Positions 22,013 to 30,913 are shown, counted from the stretch's first letter. The stretch: DNA of 64,000 nucleotides from Azonexaceae bacterium s22 (GCA_016617495.1 WYCU01000004.1:248001-312000); one strand, 5' to 3'. Notes: generated by a model not told the origin, from the sequence alone. Numbers and translations: made by a program.

Positions 22013-22339
22013 TCAGGCTTCGGCCGTCTCGGCGTCGCCCGCACCTTTTTTCATGACCTTGCCTTCAGCAGCGCGTTGCTTCCGAACCTCCTTGGGGTCG
22101 GCAATCAGCGGACGATAAATCTCGATACGATCACGGTCACGCAGTAGCGTATCCAATTTCGAGAGTTTGGCGAAAACGCCGAATTTATTCTTCTTCAGGT
22201 CGATTTCCGGGTGCTTTTCAAGAATGCCGGAGCGTTCCAAGCCCTGCTGCAAGGTGGCGCCCGCTGGCAAACGAACCGGAATGAGAATTTGCTTGTCTGC
22301 CAGGGCGTAACAGACTTCAACCTTGATTTCGTCAGACAT
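22013..22339 (-). CDS. rnfH: RnfH-family ubiquitin-like protein
   Basis: A 108-residue beta-grasp protein of the RnfH/UPF0125 family. Typical features are the N-terminal EIKVEVCYALADKQ, GATLQQGLERSGIL and the closing RDRDRIEIYRPLIADPKE. Usually partnered with RatA; function unresolved. The start at 22339 lies inside the ratA 3' end (8-base overlap), so the two are co-translated. The last 25 residues form a charged Lys/Ala-rich tail. Confidence 0.92.
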   Translation of the reverse strand: MSDEIKVEVCYALADKQILIPVRLPAGATLQQGLERSGILEKHPEIDLKKNKFGVFAKLSKLDTLLRDRDRIEIYRPLIADPKEVRKQRAAEGKVMKKGAGDAETAEA

Positions 22340-22775
22340 GGCGAGTTCCTTGGGTTTGCGCGGCCCGACGCACGAAAGCGTCGACGAAGGTGTTGGCGAT
22401 GTGACTGAACACCGGGCCGATGATTTTTTCGAACATCTTGCTCGAAAATTCATAGTGAAGGCGAAATTCGATCTTGCAGGCATTTTCGGCCAGCGCCTTG
22501 AAGTGCCACGAGCCTTCCAGGCGACGGAACGGCCCGTCGACGAGGCGGATGATCATGGAACGCGGGAATTCCTTGTCGTTCTCGGTGGTAAAGGCGGATT
22601 TCACACTGTGATAGTTGATATGCAGTGTCGCCACCGTTTTGCTTGCATCGCGGAACTCTACCTCGGTCTTGCTGCACCAGGGCAGGAAGGCCGGGTAATC
22701 CTCGCAACGATCCACCAGTTCGAACATTCGTTCTGCAGATTGTTCGATCAATACCGATTTTTCGACCAGCGCCAT
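22332..22775 (-). CDS. ratA: RatA-type START/SRPBCC protein
   Basis: A 147-residue SRPBCC fold protein; the N terminus [18 protein letters not shown] and [16 protein letters not shown] are diagnostic. E. coli RatA was reported to block 70S subunit association, while relatives of this fold (COQ10) bind ubiquinone; the latter may be the ancestral role. It is divergent from smpB, the conserved ratA/smpB arrangement. Confidence 0.92.
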   Translation of the reverse strand: MALVEKSVLIEQSAERMFELVDRCEDYPAFLPWCSKTEVEFRDASKTVATLHINYHSVKSAFTTENDKEFPRSMIIRLVDGPFRRLEGSWHFKALAENACKIEFRLHYEFSSKMFEKIIGPVFSHIANTFVDAFVRRAAQTQGTRHV

Positions 22776-22834
22776 GCCGCGGTGCAACCCTCGAATCCTG
22801 TAGAATGCGCGATTTTAAAGGATCGTCCGGCAGC

Positions 22835-23284
22835 ATGAGCATTACGGTCAACAAAAAAGCCTTTCACGACTACGCCATCGAAGAAAAATACGAGGCGGGT
22901 ATGGCCCTGCAAGGCTGGGAGGTCAAGGCAATCCGCGCCGGACGGATGAACCTCAAGGAATCCTACGTCATTATCAAAAATGGCGAGATCTGGCTGATCG
23001 GCATGCACATCACGCCGTTGTCGACCGCGTCCACCCACATCAATCCCGATCCGGTACGAACCCGCAAACTGCTGCTGCATGCCCGGGAAATCGGCAAGCT
23101 GATCGGCAAGGTTGAACGTGCCGGCTACACCTTGGTGCCGCTCGATCTGCATTACGTTCGCGGACGGATCAAGCTAGACATCGGTTTGGCCAAAGGCAAA
23201 AAGCAGCACGACAAGCGCGCCGACGAACAAGAAAAGAGTGCCAAGCGCGAAGTTCAGCGCGCCATGAAAGAGCGTTTGCGCTGA
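22835..23284 (+). CDS. smpB: SsrA-binding protein SmpB
   Basis: Binds tmRNA and brings it to stalled ribosomes (trans-translation). 149 residues: [20 protein letters not shown] begins the OB-fold, [18 protein letters not shown] is the conserved core, and the basic tail ([19 protein letters not shown]) inserts in the mRNA channel. A TAGAAT -10-like box lies at 22801-22806. Longer upstream frames are not SmpB-like. No tmRNA gene is visible in the window. Confidence 0.97.
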   Translation: MSITVNKKAFHDYAIEEKYEAGMALQGWEVKAIRAGRMNLKESYVIIKNGEIWLIGMHITPLSTASTHINPDPVRTRKLLLHAREIGKLIGKVERAGYTLVPLDLHYVRGRIKLDIGLAKGKKQHDKRADEQEKSAKREVQRAMKERLR

Positions 23285-23285
23285 A

Positions 23286-23912
23286 GTGAGCGTCGATACC
23301 CTGCTCTATTGGGTTGGCATGGCCGCAGTCGCGGTCAACGCGGTCACCGGGGTGCTCGATGCCGGGCGCAAGCAGATGGATCTGATTGGCGCCCTGCTTG
23401 TTGCGGTGGCCACCGCGCTCGGCGGCGGCACGGTGCGCGATTTGCTGCTCGATCGCAATGTCTTTTGGGTCGTGGACCAAACCTATCTCATTGTGGCTGT
23501 GGCAGGCGGCTTGCTGACCTTTTTCATTGCACGCACCCTCCCCTTGCCGCCCCGTCTTTTCCTTATCCCGGATGCCATCGGGCTGGCGCTGTTCACCGTG
23601 GTGGGCACCCAATTGGCCGTGCAATGGCATGTGCCCTGGCTGGCCGCCAGTTTGATGGGCGTCATTACCGGCGTGGTGGGCGGCGTGCTGCGCGACATCC
23701 TGTGTAACGATGTCCCCTTGGTCTTCCTCAAAGGCGAGCTGTATGCCACGGCCGCATGGTTAGGCGCATTGCTTTTGATTGTGCTTCAGGCCCTGAATGT
23801 ATCGCCGGTTGCGTCGGCCTGGGCGGCGATGAGTTTCATTTTTGCGCTGCGCTTGTTGGCCATTCGCTTCCGGATCACCTTGCCCGCCTTCAGGCAACGC
23901 ACCGAAGATTGA
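23286..23912 (+). CDS. TRIC/UPF0126 membrane channel protein
   Basis: A 208-residue inner-membrane protein with seven predicted helices built from two UPF0126 repeats; each has the glycine-rich turn (GGGTVRDLL near residue 55 and GGVLRDIL near residue 137). Bacterial members are structurally related to TRIC trimeric cation channels, and some conduct K+; the substrate here is unproven. It starts with GTG one base after the smpB stop, so the two are probably co-transcribed. Confidence 0.85.
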   Translation: MSVDTLLYWVGMAAVAVNAVTGVLDAGRKQMDLIGALLVAVATALGGGTVRDLLLDRNVFWVVDQTYLIVAVAGGLLTFFIARTLPLPPRLFLIPDAIGLALFTVVGTQLAVQWHVPWLAASLMGVITGVVGGVLRDILCNDVPLVFLKGELYATAAWLGALLLIVLQALNVSPVASAWAAMSFIFALRLLAIRFRITLPAFRQRTED

Positions 23913-23928
23913 ACCGCTACACCGATCA

Positions 23929-24549
23929 TCATTCCGCCAGTAGCGTGCGCAAATCCGCTGCTATATCCGAAACGCTGGCGGTATCGGCCACATAGAGCCG
24001 CAAGCGGCCTTGTGTGTCGAAGACATATGCGCCAGTGGAATGATCGATCAGGTAACCGGCGCCGCTGTCGACCTGCTTTCGACTGCTGACGACGCGGAAT
24101 TCCTTGATCGCTGCCTGCGTTTCCTGTTCGTCCCCCCGCAACCCGATGAATCCAGGGTGAAACCAGGGGACGAAGTCGCTCAGGCGCGCCGCATCGTCAC
24201 GATCCGGGTCCAGCGTGATGAACAACACCTGAACCCGTGCGGATGCTTCGCCCAGTTGCTTCATGACATCTGCCAGGCGCGCCAGCATGGTCGGGCAAAT
24301 GTCCGGGCAAGTCGTATAGCCAAAGAATACGACCACCGCTTTGCCACGATAGTCGGCGAGCGTACGCCGTTGGCCGTGGTGATCCTGCAAGGCAAAGTCG
24401 CGTCCGAAATTCGCCCCGCTCAAATCTGTATTGCGGAATTGAGGCGTCGCAGGTTGGCATGCCGCCAGCCAAAGCAAAGGCGCAGCCAGGATGAGGCGCC
24501 GCAAGCGCAGTTGGGATGGGATTGTGCGATTGGAAGTCACGTTGGCCAT
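23929..24549 (-). CDS. SCO1/SenC-type copper chaperone lipoprotein
   Basis: A thioredoxin-fold copper/thiol protein that helps assemble the CuA centre of cytochrome oxidase. 206 residues. The N terminus has a basic stretch, a hydrophobic helix and a lipobox (LLWLAAC), so it is anchored in a membrane facing the periplasm. Metal ligands are the CPDICP Cys pair near residue 85 and the later His in YLIDHSTGAYVFD. The frame extends to 24639 through the tRNA terminator, which is spurious. It converges with the TRIC-type gene; no oxidase genes are nearby. Confidence 0.9.
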   Translation of the reverse strand: MANVTSNRTIPSQLRLRRLILAAPLLWLAACQPATPQFRNTDLSGANFGRDFALQDHHGQRRTLADYRGKAVVVFFGYTTCPDICPTMLARLADVMKQLGEASARVQVLFITLDPDRDDAARLSDFVPWFHPGFIGLRGDEQETQAAIKEFRVVSSRKQVDSGAGYLIDHSTGAYVFDTQGRLRLYVADTASVSDIAADLRTLLAE

Positions 24550-24600
24550 TCTGCGCCGGACACCGAAAAATGGCCAAGCCCAGCGTTGCTGCGTGACGCC

Positions 24601-24636
24601 AAAAACAAAAAACCCTTCCGGATTTCTCGGGAAGGG
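24601..24636 (-). terminator. Intrinsic terminator after tRNA-Asp
   Basis: Minus-strand stem CCCTTCC/GGAAGGG (24613-24619 with 24630-24636) followed by TTTTTTGTTTTT. It lies directly downstream of the tRNA gene. Confidence 0.85.
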
Positions 24637-24648
24637 CATTGTGCGTTC

Positions 24649-24725
24649 TGGCGGAGTGGACGGGACTCGAACCCGCGACCCCCGGCGTGACAGGCCGGTA
24701 TTCTAACCGACTGAACTACCACTCC
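24649..24725 (-). tRNA. tRNA-Asp (anticodon GTC)
   Basis: A 77-base cloverleaf with encoded CCA. The acceptor stem GGAGTGG pairs with CCACTCC, the D-arm GTTCAGTCGG and T-arm GGGTTCGAGTCCC are canonical, and the anticodon loop CCTGTCACG carries GTC. It is monocistronic, with its own terminator. No integration site duplication is seen around it. Confidence 0.97.
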
Positions 24726-24863
24726 GCGTCGGGCAATCCGGAGCGATCCCGGTTGCTAAGAACGGCGCGCATAATAGCACAGCGTTTCCGATTCGCCAGC
24801 ATTTATTGCCACTTCCGCCTAAAATTCCTCGCCTTCCCGCTTGGCCCCCTCAGGTAGCCCACC

Positions 24864-26480
24864 ATGATCGATATCGGAACCTTGAATTACCAGTGGTCGC
24901 AGTCCCTGATTGGCGGGCTGGCGGCTGCCGGAGTGCGCCATGCCGTCATTTCCCCGGGGTCGCGTTCCACGCCGCTCGCGTTGGCTGCGCTTCGCGAGCC
25001 CGGATTGCAATGCCACATGGTGATCGACGAGCGTTGCGCGGCATTCTTTGCGTTGGGCATCGCCAAAGCCAGCAATCATCCGGCGCTCGTGATAGCGACT
25101 TCGGGCAGCGCCCCGGCCAACTGGCTTCCGGCCGTCATTGAGGCTAGCGAAAGTGGCGTCCCGATCATTCTGCTTTCGGCAGATCGTCCTCCCGAGTTGC
25201 ACGGTTGCGGTGCCAACCAGACCATCGAACAACGTCAATTGTTCGCCGGGCACTTGCGCGGATATCATGAAGTGGGCGTGCCCTACCCCGATTTTGAATC
25301 GAATGCCTTGCTTGCCCTGGCTGCCCGCGCAGCGGAACAGGCCCGGTGGCCCGATTCCGGCCCGGTGCATTTGAATCAAGCGTTTCGCGAACCCTTGTTA
25401 CCCGAAATTGAAACGATTCGGCCGAATATTCCAGCGCTTAACATTGGCCGGCCAATGCTGATGCCAGTGCCGGGTGACATTGCGGCGCTCCGGGCGGCGA
25501 TTTCCGGCCGGCCGGGCACCATCGTCTGTGGCGCGCTGCCCTATCAGCCGGAATTGGCAGAAGCCATTGCGCAATTGGCGGAACAGCTTCAGTGCCCGGT
25601 GTTGGCCGAACCGTTGTCCAATCTGCGCTTTGGCGCGCATGATCGGCATCGTATGGTCGTGAGGTACGAAGATTGGTTGGGCGATGACGCCTTTGTCGAC
25701 GCTCATCCGGGCGAGTGGATGCTTCGCCTGGGCGCAACCCCCGTGACGCGCAAACTGCAGGCTTTTACCGCCCGGCCACGGGCGGTGACGGCGTGGATCG
25801 ACCCTCGCCCCATCTGGCGCGATCCCGCTCATGTGTTGACGCATCTCCTGCGCGCCGATCCGCTTGCAGCTTGCCGTGGCTTGCTGGATGCGGCGCCTTG
25901 TGCCTGCCCCGCGGAGTGGTTCGAGGTCTTTGCCAAGGCCGAGGCGTACGCCGCAACGCAGCGCGCAGCCAACGCCTCGCCGCTATCGGCATTGATCGCG
26001 GCATTGCAGCCGGGTACTGCGCTTTTTGTCGGCAACTCGCTGGTCATTCGGCAGCTCGATGCGCAGTCCGGAACAGATGCCAAAGCGCTTCAAATTTACG
26101 GCAATCGCGGTGCCAGCGGCATTGATGGCAACGTATCCACGGCCTTGGGTATCGCTGCCGAATCCGGCGCTGTTGTCGCAATCGTTGGCGACCTCACGCT
26201 GCAGCATGATCTCGGCGGACTGGCGTTGGCGCAAGGTCGAAATGCCGTGATTGTCGCGGTCAACAACCGTGGCGGGGGTATTTTCGAGTACTTGCCCCAG
26301 CGCACCCTGCCGGAGTTCGAGCGAGGATGGAAAACGCCGCAGGACATCGATTTCTCGCACGCCGCAGCCACGTTCGGGCTGGCCTATCACCACACCCGTA
26401 CACCCGAGACGCTGGCGACCACGGTGGCGCATGCCCAAATGGCCGGTGGGCCGCATCTGGTCGAGCTGGAAATGGCTTGA
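24864..26480 (+). CDS. menD: SEPHCHC synthase MenD (menaquinone pathway)
   Basis: Thiamine-diphosphate enzyme that adds 2-oxoglutarate-derived succinic semialdehyde to isochorismate. 538 residues with the three ThDP-enzyme domains: N-terminal VISPGSRSTPLALAAL and the catalytic Glu in VIDERCAAFFALG, and the C-terminal GDLTLQHDLGGLALAQ...NNRGGGIFEYLP cofactor motif. Many betaproteobacteria use only ubiquinone, so this suggests that the organism also makes menaquinone, consistent with anaerobic respiration. No other men gene lies in the window. Confidence 0.94.
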   Translation: MIDIGTLNYQWSQSLIGGLAAAGVRHAVISPGSRSTPLALAALREPGLQCHMVIDERCAAFFALGIAKASNHPALVIATSGSAPANWLPAVIEASESGVPIILLSADRPPELHGCGANQTIEQRQLFAGHLRGYHEVGVPYPDFESNALLALAARAAEQARWPDSGPVHLNQAFREPLLPEIETIRPNIPALNIGRPMLMPVPGDIAALRAAISGRPGTIVCGALPYQPELAEAIAQLAEQLQCPVLAEPLSNLRFGAHDRHRMVVRYEDWLGDDAFVDAHPGEWMLRLGATPVTRKLQAFTARPRAVTAWIDPRPIWRDPAHVLTHLLRADPLAACRGLLDAAPCACPAEWFEVFAKAEAYAATQRAANASPLSALIAALQPGTALFVGNSLVIRQLDAQSGTDAKALQIYGNRGASGIDGNVSTALGIAAESGAVVAIVGDLTLQHDLGGLALAQGRNAVIVAVNNRGGGIFEYLPQRTLPEFERGWKTPQDIDFSHAAATFGLAYHHTRTPETLATTVAHAQMAGGPHLVELEMA

Positions 26481-26498
26481 GTCCGTATCGAAGGTAAA

Positions 26499-27359
26499 AT
26501 GCCGCCGATGAAACCTGCCTCTTGCAACAACAATCCCGGCCAGGATTCCCCGCTGGGAAAAGTCACCGAATATTGCAGCCACTACGCGCCGCAACTGCTC
26601 TTTCCGATTTCGCGGCAAATCAAGCGCGACGAAATCGGAATAAACGGCAGTGCCTTGCCCTTTCTCGGCGAGGATCTCTGGAATGCTTTTGAGCTGTCCT
26701 GGCTTAATCCCAAGGGCAAACCGGTGGTGGCGGTCGGGCAGTTTCATATCCCGGCCGACAGCCCCAATCTCATCGAATCCAAATCGTTCAAGCTTTACCT
26801 CAACTCGCTCAACCAGACCGTTTTCGAGGACACCGCATCGGTCATCGCCACCTTGAGCAAGGACCTTTCGGAAGCCGCCGGCAGGGCCATCCGCGTAACC
26901 ATCGAGCCGCTTTCGAGCCAACCCACGGCCGCCATCGGTACGCCCCAAGGCATCCTGCTGGACGATCTGGATATCGATTGCACCCAGTACCAACCTGCCC
27001 CGGAGTACCTGCATGCCGACCCATCCGGCGCCGAAGTCGAAGAAACGCTTTACTCCCACCTCCTGAAATCCAACTGCCTGGTGACCGGGCAGCCAGACTG
27101 GGCGATGCTGGTCATTCGATACCGTGGGCGCCCCATCGAGCGTGCCGGGCTGCTGCGCTATATCGTTTCATTCCGTAACCACAACGAATTCCACGAACAG
27201 TGCGTGGAGCGCATCTTTACCGATATCCAGCGCCGCTGCGCGCCCGCGGCACTTGCCGTACATGCCCGTTACACCCGGCGCGGCGGTCTGGACATCAACC
27301 CGTTCCGGACCACCGGCGAGTTTCCTGCGCCGGACAACAGGCGTGAAATCCGGCAGTAA
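26499..27359 (+). CDS. queF: 7-cyano-7-deazaguanine reductase QueF
   Basis: NADPH-dependent nitrile reductase giving preQ1 in queuosine biosynthesis. 286 residues, the long tandem T-fold (bimodular) form. The catalytic Cys lies in LKSNCLVTGQPDW and the substrate region in SFRNHNEFHEQCVERIF. GAAGG is 4 bases before the ATG at 26499; an ATG three codons later is possible. It is the last core gene before the genomic island and follows menD by 18 bases. Confidence 0.96.
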   Translation: MPPMKPASCNNNPGQDSPLGKVTEYCSHYAPQLLFPISRQIKRDEIGINGSALPFLGEDLWNAFELSWLNPKGKPVVAVGQFHIPADSPNLIESKSFKLYLNSLNQTVFEDTASVIATLSKDLSEAAGRAIRVTIEPLSSQPTAAIGTPQGILLDDLDIDCTQYQPAPEYLHADPSGAEVEETLYSHLLKSNCLVTGQPDWAMLVIRYRGRPIERAGLLRYIVSFRNHNEFHEQCVERIFTDIQRRCAPAALAVHARYTRRGGLDINPFRTTGEFPAPDNRREIRQ

Positions 27360-27631
27360 GCCGCCGTTCCATCCGACCATTACGTGATCTCCATGTCTGC
27401 ATCCACCCCGGACTTATCCAAACACACCCCGATGATGCGCCAGCACCTACCGGCAACTTTTAATCCATTACAAATCAGATAGATAGAACACAAAACAACA
27501 ACTAGAAGCACACTGGGAAGCCATTGGGAATCCGTACAAAAGCGTAAGATTTCGGAATAGTTCGGAAAATGGCGGCATTTGACGGAGCTCCGTGTGGGCC
27601 GCTCCCGTCCCTCCTGACTCTCTCGAACGTC
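27360..27631. other. Left junction of the genomic island, non-coding
   Basis: 272 bases with a clear fall in GC after about 27,450. No gene, tRNA or perfect repeat shared with the right junction was found by eye. The boundary between core and island is most likely here. Confidence 0.4.
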
Positions 27632-27931
27632 TCAAATCTGCCCCTTCCGAATCGCAGCTTCCAGAGTTGAACCCCGTCTATTTTCTGCCAGCCAAGCGCG
27701 CAGATCTCCCAGCCTATAACGTACCGATTGATTGAATCCCTTCATGCCTGGAATGGCAGCCTGATGGTAGTCAGGACCTTTTCCGGAGTCGGTTGCGGCA
27801 CGCATTCGCTCCATGGAACGGACTGATACCCGGAGAAACAAGGCAGCCTCTTTTGTTGTCAGCATCACTTCATCTGATAGGTTTGCAATCCGGTCGGCAG
27901 CTTCGAGAGTTTCCCAATCGAGTGAGGTCAT
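27632..27931 (-). CDS. Excisionase/AlpA-like helix-turn-helix protein
   Basis: A 99-residue DNA-binding protein. The central part (EVMLTTKEAALFLRVSVRSMERMR) is a MerR/Xis-type winged helix used by AlpA and excisionase proteins, then a wing segment and RYRLGDLRAWLAENRR, the usual ending of such domains. It may control excision or be the regulator of the island. No integrase gene is present on the island, so its recombinase partner is either lost or acts in trans. No ribosome-binding site is obvious. Confidence 0.7.
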   Translation of the reverse strand: MTSLDWETLEAADRIANLSDEVMLTTKEAALFLRVSVRSMERMRAATDSGKGPDYHQAAIPGMKGFNQSVRYRLGDLRAWLAENRRGSTLEAAIRKGQI

Positions 27932-28212
27932 TTAGGTTGGCAGGTATTTGAATGCATTGCGGTCTATCGAGACCTGTTGCAACGGGATAGGAAAATCTCC
28001 CCATCCACGCTCGCATCAAGCTCGTTCTTACCCGACCAACCATACCCATTAACATGACATATGTGTATATGAACTTGCTGCCCTGGTTTTTTCCGAGTCG
28101 TTTCCCGGGTCTCGCGTAGAGAAAATCAAAGCGGATCACTCCAACATAGGCGAGCTATTGATTTACTTTGCTGATCGATTAACGTACGCCCATTGATACG
28201 GAAGAGGCTGAC
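27932..28212. other. AT-rich intergenic stretch
   Basis: 281 bases between the divergent HTH gene and the small gene at 28213. It presumably holds both promoters. I see no convincing gene, RNA or strong repeat. Confidence 0.3.
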
Positions 28213-28533
28213 GTGGAACAGATCGACAACAAATACCTTCCAAGCGATTGGCGCAGCCTTGAGATGCATCGTCTGATTGCCACGAAGCTGGAAGCAGACC
28301 CGTCTCTGGTCGAACGAGCCCGCTCCAACATTTCCCGTTGGAAAAGTCAGCGCGGGGTGAGACCAGCCTACTCGGAATGGGAAGAGATCCTCTCGTCAGG
28401 GATGGATCGCATACTTCACGTGTTAACCAGTGAAGACCAGGCAAGTGCCAGATTGCGTTCGTCCACTCCCTTCACTGGCATTCTTTCTGATGCGGAACGC
28501 AAAATGATCTACGCCCGTTGGAGCAATGGATAA
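28213..28533 (+). CDS. Small hypothetical protein, antitoxin-like family
   Basis: 106 residues, GTG start. Pattern: a first helix with MHRLIATKLEADPSLVERAR, then NISRWKSQRG, and a C-terminal RLRSSTPFTGILSDAERKMIYARW. This layout resembles a widespread uncharacterised bacterial family that is often next to toxin-like partners, but I cannot name it. No partner toxin follows: 28534-28877 has no long frame. It may be an orphan antitoxin or island regulator. Confidence 0.55.
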   Translation: MEQIDNKYLPSDWRSLEMHRLIATKLEADPSLVERARSNISRWKSQRGVRPAYSEWEEILSSGMDRILHVLTSEDQASARLRSSTPFTGILSDAERKMIYARWSNG

Positions 28534-28594
28534 GCCATAGCAGGCTTGTTTAGGTCATCTACCCAATAGAGGGTTACATCTGGATAATCCAACA

Positions 28595-28617
28595 TTGACA
28601 ACTGTATATATTTACAG
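28595..28617 (+). promoter_or_regulatory. TTGACA box overlapping an inverted repeat upstream of dcm
   Basis: A perfect -35 box TTGACA (28595-28600) is followed by the inverted repeat CTGTA-TATATT-TACAG (28602-28617). The repeat would fill the promoter spacer, a position typical of repressor operators. It is about 260 bases upstream of the methyltransferase start. Confidence 0.35.
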
Positions 28618-28671
28618 CAACATCACACCATCTTCCCGTTGGCATTTCTATCGCAATGGAAACCCAAGGCA

Positions 28672-28800
28672 ATGACAACTGACGAAAGCAAACCAAGTCA
28701 CCATCTTCGAGCAACTGTTCTAGACGCTGAAATGCCAGCAGAGTCGCCTTATTTCACCAGACAGGGTCGCAAAGAGATTAGAATCTGGGGTTTTATTTAG
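28672..28800 (+). CDS. Possible 42-residue leader peptide before dcm
   Basis: A short frame (begins MTTDESKPSHHLRATVLD, ends RIWGFI) with AAGGCA just before the ATG. It lies between the candidate promoter at 28595 and the methyltransferase gene. Length alone does not prove coding; no family is recognised. If not coding, the 28534-28877 stretch is a long untranslated leader. Confidence 0.25.
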   Translation: MTTDESKPSHHLRATVLDAEMPAESPYFTRQGRKEIRIWGFI

Positions 28801-28877
28801 CAATCAGTGGCATTACGGTAGCATCAGCGGACCATTCTGCACGCCCGCGAAACGTGCCGAACAATCAAAAAAATCAT

Positions 28878-30449
28878 ATGGCAAACCGCAAATCGATCCC
28901 TGTCATCGACCTGTTCGCTGGGCCGGGAGGGCTTGGAGAAGGGTTCTCGTCCCTACTGGACACAGAGCGTACTCCATTATTTTCGCTGAAAGTTTCAGCG
29001 GAGAAAGATCCAACAGCTCACAAGACGCTGTCACTCAGATCTCTCTATCGAAAGTTTCCTCGTGGTAAAGCCCCAGACTGCTACTACGAACATATACGCG
29101 GTGAAATCTCCCGTGAAGCCCTCTTCGCCCACCCCGAAGCTGCCGAAGCCGGAAAAGAGGCCTTGGAGGAGGCGCGAAACTTCGAACTAGGGAGAGATAA
29201 CCCGGAAGACCTCGACCGTCGCATTCAGGCAGCCCTCGGCGGAGCGGACGACTGGGTTCTGATCGGGGGGCCGCCATGCCAGGCGTACTCCCTTGCCGGC
29301 CGTTCCCGCAGGACCAAGGAGTCACAAGAGAAGTTCGAGAGCGACGAAAAGCATTTCCTTTACCGGGAATATCTGCGCATTATCCGAAAACACAAGCCCG
29401 CAGTGTTCGTCATGGAGAATGTGAAGGGGATGCTCTCCTCCCTGCACGGTGGGTCCCCGATCTTTGACAGAATCGTGGCTGACCTCTCCTCGCCGGGCGA
29501 CGGACTCGAATATCAGATTCGATCGCTGGTGAAGCCCGGCGTCGCGGGAGAGATAGATCCGCACGATTTCGTCATCGAGGCAGAGCGCTTCGGCATCCCT
29601 CAGGGCAGGCACCGGGTCATTTTGTTCGGGATTCGATCGGACGTCGCGCGCTCAGTCTCCGAGCTATCCTCCTCACAGGAGGAGTTTGTCTTGGGAAGCG
29701 AGAACATGAAGGTGACCGTCGGCGAGGCTCTTTCTGGGCTGCCACCTTTGAGAAGCAAGCTGTCCAAGGAGACGGACGGACACGAGGAATGGCTATCAGC
29801 TCTGACGGAGACGGCCAAGGAGCTTCGATGGTATCGTTCAGAGGCCTTGAATCCGGTCTTCGAGGAGATGAACAGAGCCGTCGAAAAGGCCAGGCTTCGT
29901 GTTGCGACGGGTGGTCCTTTCATCCGTCACGACACTGCGATCAACGGGATGCGCGCTAGGCTGAGCGACTGGTATGTCGACAAACGTTTGGGCGGAGTGA
30001 TTCAGCACGAGACGCGCTCGCACATGCGCTCCGACCTCCACCGCTATCTCTTCGCAGCCGCCTACGGAAGAGCGAAAGAGGAGTCTCCGAAAATAGCTGA
30101 CTTTCCGACTCCCCTGCTCCCGAAGCACGGCAACGTAACCTCGGAAAAAGTCCCGTTCGCGGATCGTTTCCGGGTTCAACTGGAAGGATCTTGGTCATCC
30201 ACCGTGGTCGCGCATATAGCCAAGGACGGGCATTACTTCATCCACCCTGACCCGTCGCAGTGCAGGAGCCTGACCGTACGCGAGGCGGCCCGCCTTCAGA
30301 CCTTCCAGGACAATTACTTCTTCGCAGGCAACCGGACAGAGCAATACACACAGGTCGGCAACGCGGTCCCCCCCCTCCTGGCCCGCAAGATCGCGGGCGT
30401 GGTCTCGAAGTTCATGGAGGCGTGGAACCGGAGCAGAACCCCCCGCTGA
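28878..30449 (+). CDS. C5-cytosine DNA methyltransferase
   Basis: A 523-residue Dcm-family enzyme. Motif I is DLFAGPGGLGEGF (residues 11-23), motif IV GGPPCQAYSLAGRSR with the catalytic Cys at about 134, motif VI MENVKGML (about 179), motif VIII QGRHRVILFG, and motifs IX-X in AARLQTFQ...QVGNAVPPLLARKI. The target-recognition region between VIII and IX is long (about 190 residues), so specificity is its own. A GTG at 28854 is an alternative start. It converges on vsr, with 8 bases between the stops: the methyltransferase protects host DNA and Vsr repairs the T:G mismatches that 5mC deamination causes. Confidence 0.93.
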   Translation: MANRKSIPVIDLFAGPGGLGEGFSSLLDTERTPLFSLKVSAEKDPTAHKTLSLRSLYRKFPRGKAPDCYYEHIRGEISREALFAHPEAAEAGKEALEEARNFELGRDNPEDLDRRIQAALGGADDWVLIGGPPCQAYSLAGRSRRTKESQEKFESDEKHFLYREYLRIIRKHKPAVFVMENVKGMLSSLHGGSPIFDRIVADLSSPGDGLEYQIRSLVKPGVAGEIDPHDFVIEAERFGIPQGRHRVILFGIRSDVARSVSELSSSQEEFVLGSENMKVTVGEALSGLPPLRSKLSKETDGHEEWLSALTETAKELRWYRSEALNPVFEEMNRAVEKARLRVATGGPFIRHDTAINGMRARLSDWYVDKRLGGVIQHETRSHMRSDLHRYLFAAAYGRAKEESPKIADFPTPLLPKHGNVTSEKVPFADRFRVQLEGSWSSTVVAHIAKDGHYFIHPDPSQCRSLTVREAARLQTFQDNYFFAGNRTEQYTQVGNAVPPLLARKIAGVVSKFMEAWNRSRTPR

Positions 30450-30457
30450 CATAGGCA

Positions 30458-30910
30458 TCAGGTCATCCCGGAGAGCTCGCCACTGAGCTCTACTCCTTCG
30501 ATCCAGTGTGTCAGAAGTTCTGAAAGTCTCTCCCGAACGCCAGACGAGCGGGTCGCGCACTCCCAGACAACCAGAACCCGCCAGCCCGCCGAAAGCAGAG
30601 CCTCTCTCGTACGCCTGTCCCGTTCGACGTTGGCGGCGAGTTTCGCTTCCCAGAACTCTCGGCGCGTAGCAGGTGTCTTGGCATAGGGACAACCTTGGTG
30701 GGCATGCCAGAAGCAGCCGTGCACGAACACGACAACCCTCCGGCCGGGAAGAACGACGTCGGGACGCCCTGGCAAATCCTTCCGATGCAGGCGAAATCTG
30801 AAACCAGCGGCGAAGAGTGCCTTTCGGACGAGCAACTCCGGTTTCGTGTTCTTCCCTCCGATGCCGGACATCATCCGGCTCCTGGTCGCCACGTCGACGA
30901 CATCGGTCAC
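30458..30910 (-). CDS. vsr: Very-short-patch mismatch endonuclease Vsr
   Basis: A 150-residue nicking enzyme for T:G mismatches in the methylated sequence. The N-terminal MMSGIGGKNTKPELLVRKAL, the catalytic Asp in LPGRPDVVLPGRRVVVFVHG, and zinc/active-site residues in GCFWHAHQGC are all present. It is the last gene of the leftward defence operon, 3 bases after the AIPR stop. Vsr acts with MutS/MutL; the cell's mutS is at the other end of the same island. Confidence 0.94.
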   Translation of the reverse strand: MTDVVDVATRSRMMSGIGGKNTKPELLVRKALFAAGFRFRLHRKDLPGRPDVVLPGRRVVVFVHGCFWHAHQGCPYAKTPATRREFWEAKLAANVERDRRTREALLSAGWRVLVVWECATRSSGVRERLSELLTHWIEGVELSGELSGMT

Positions 30911-30913
30911 GGA

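Noticed and set aside
24649-24725. tRNA-Asp as an attachment site for an element
   Set aside because: Flanked by ordinary core genes, with no partial tRNA copy or integrase nearby.
26499-30449. 7-deazaguanine DNA modification (queF plus island)
   Set aside because: QueF here is the long tRNA-queuosine type next to menD, and no DpdA/DpdB-type transglycosylase is present.
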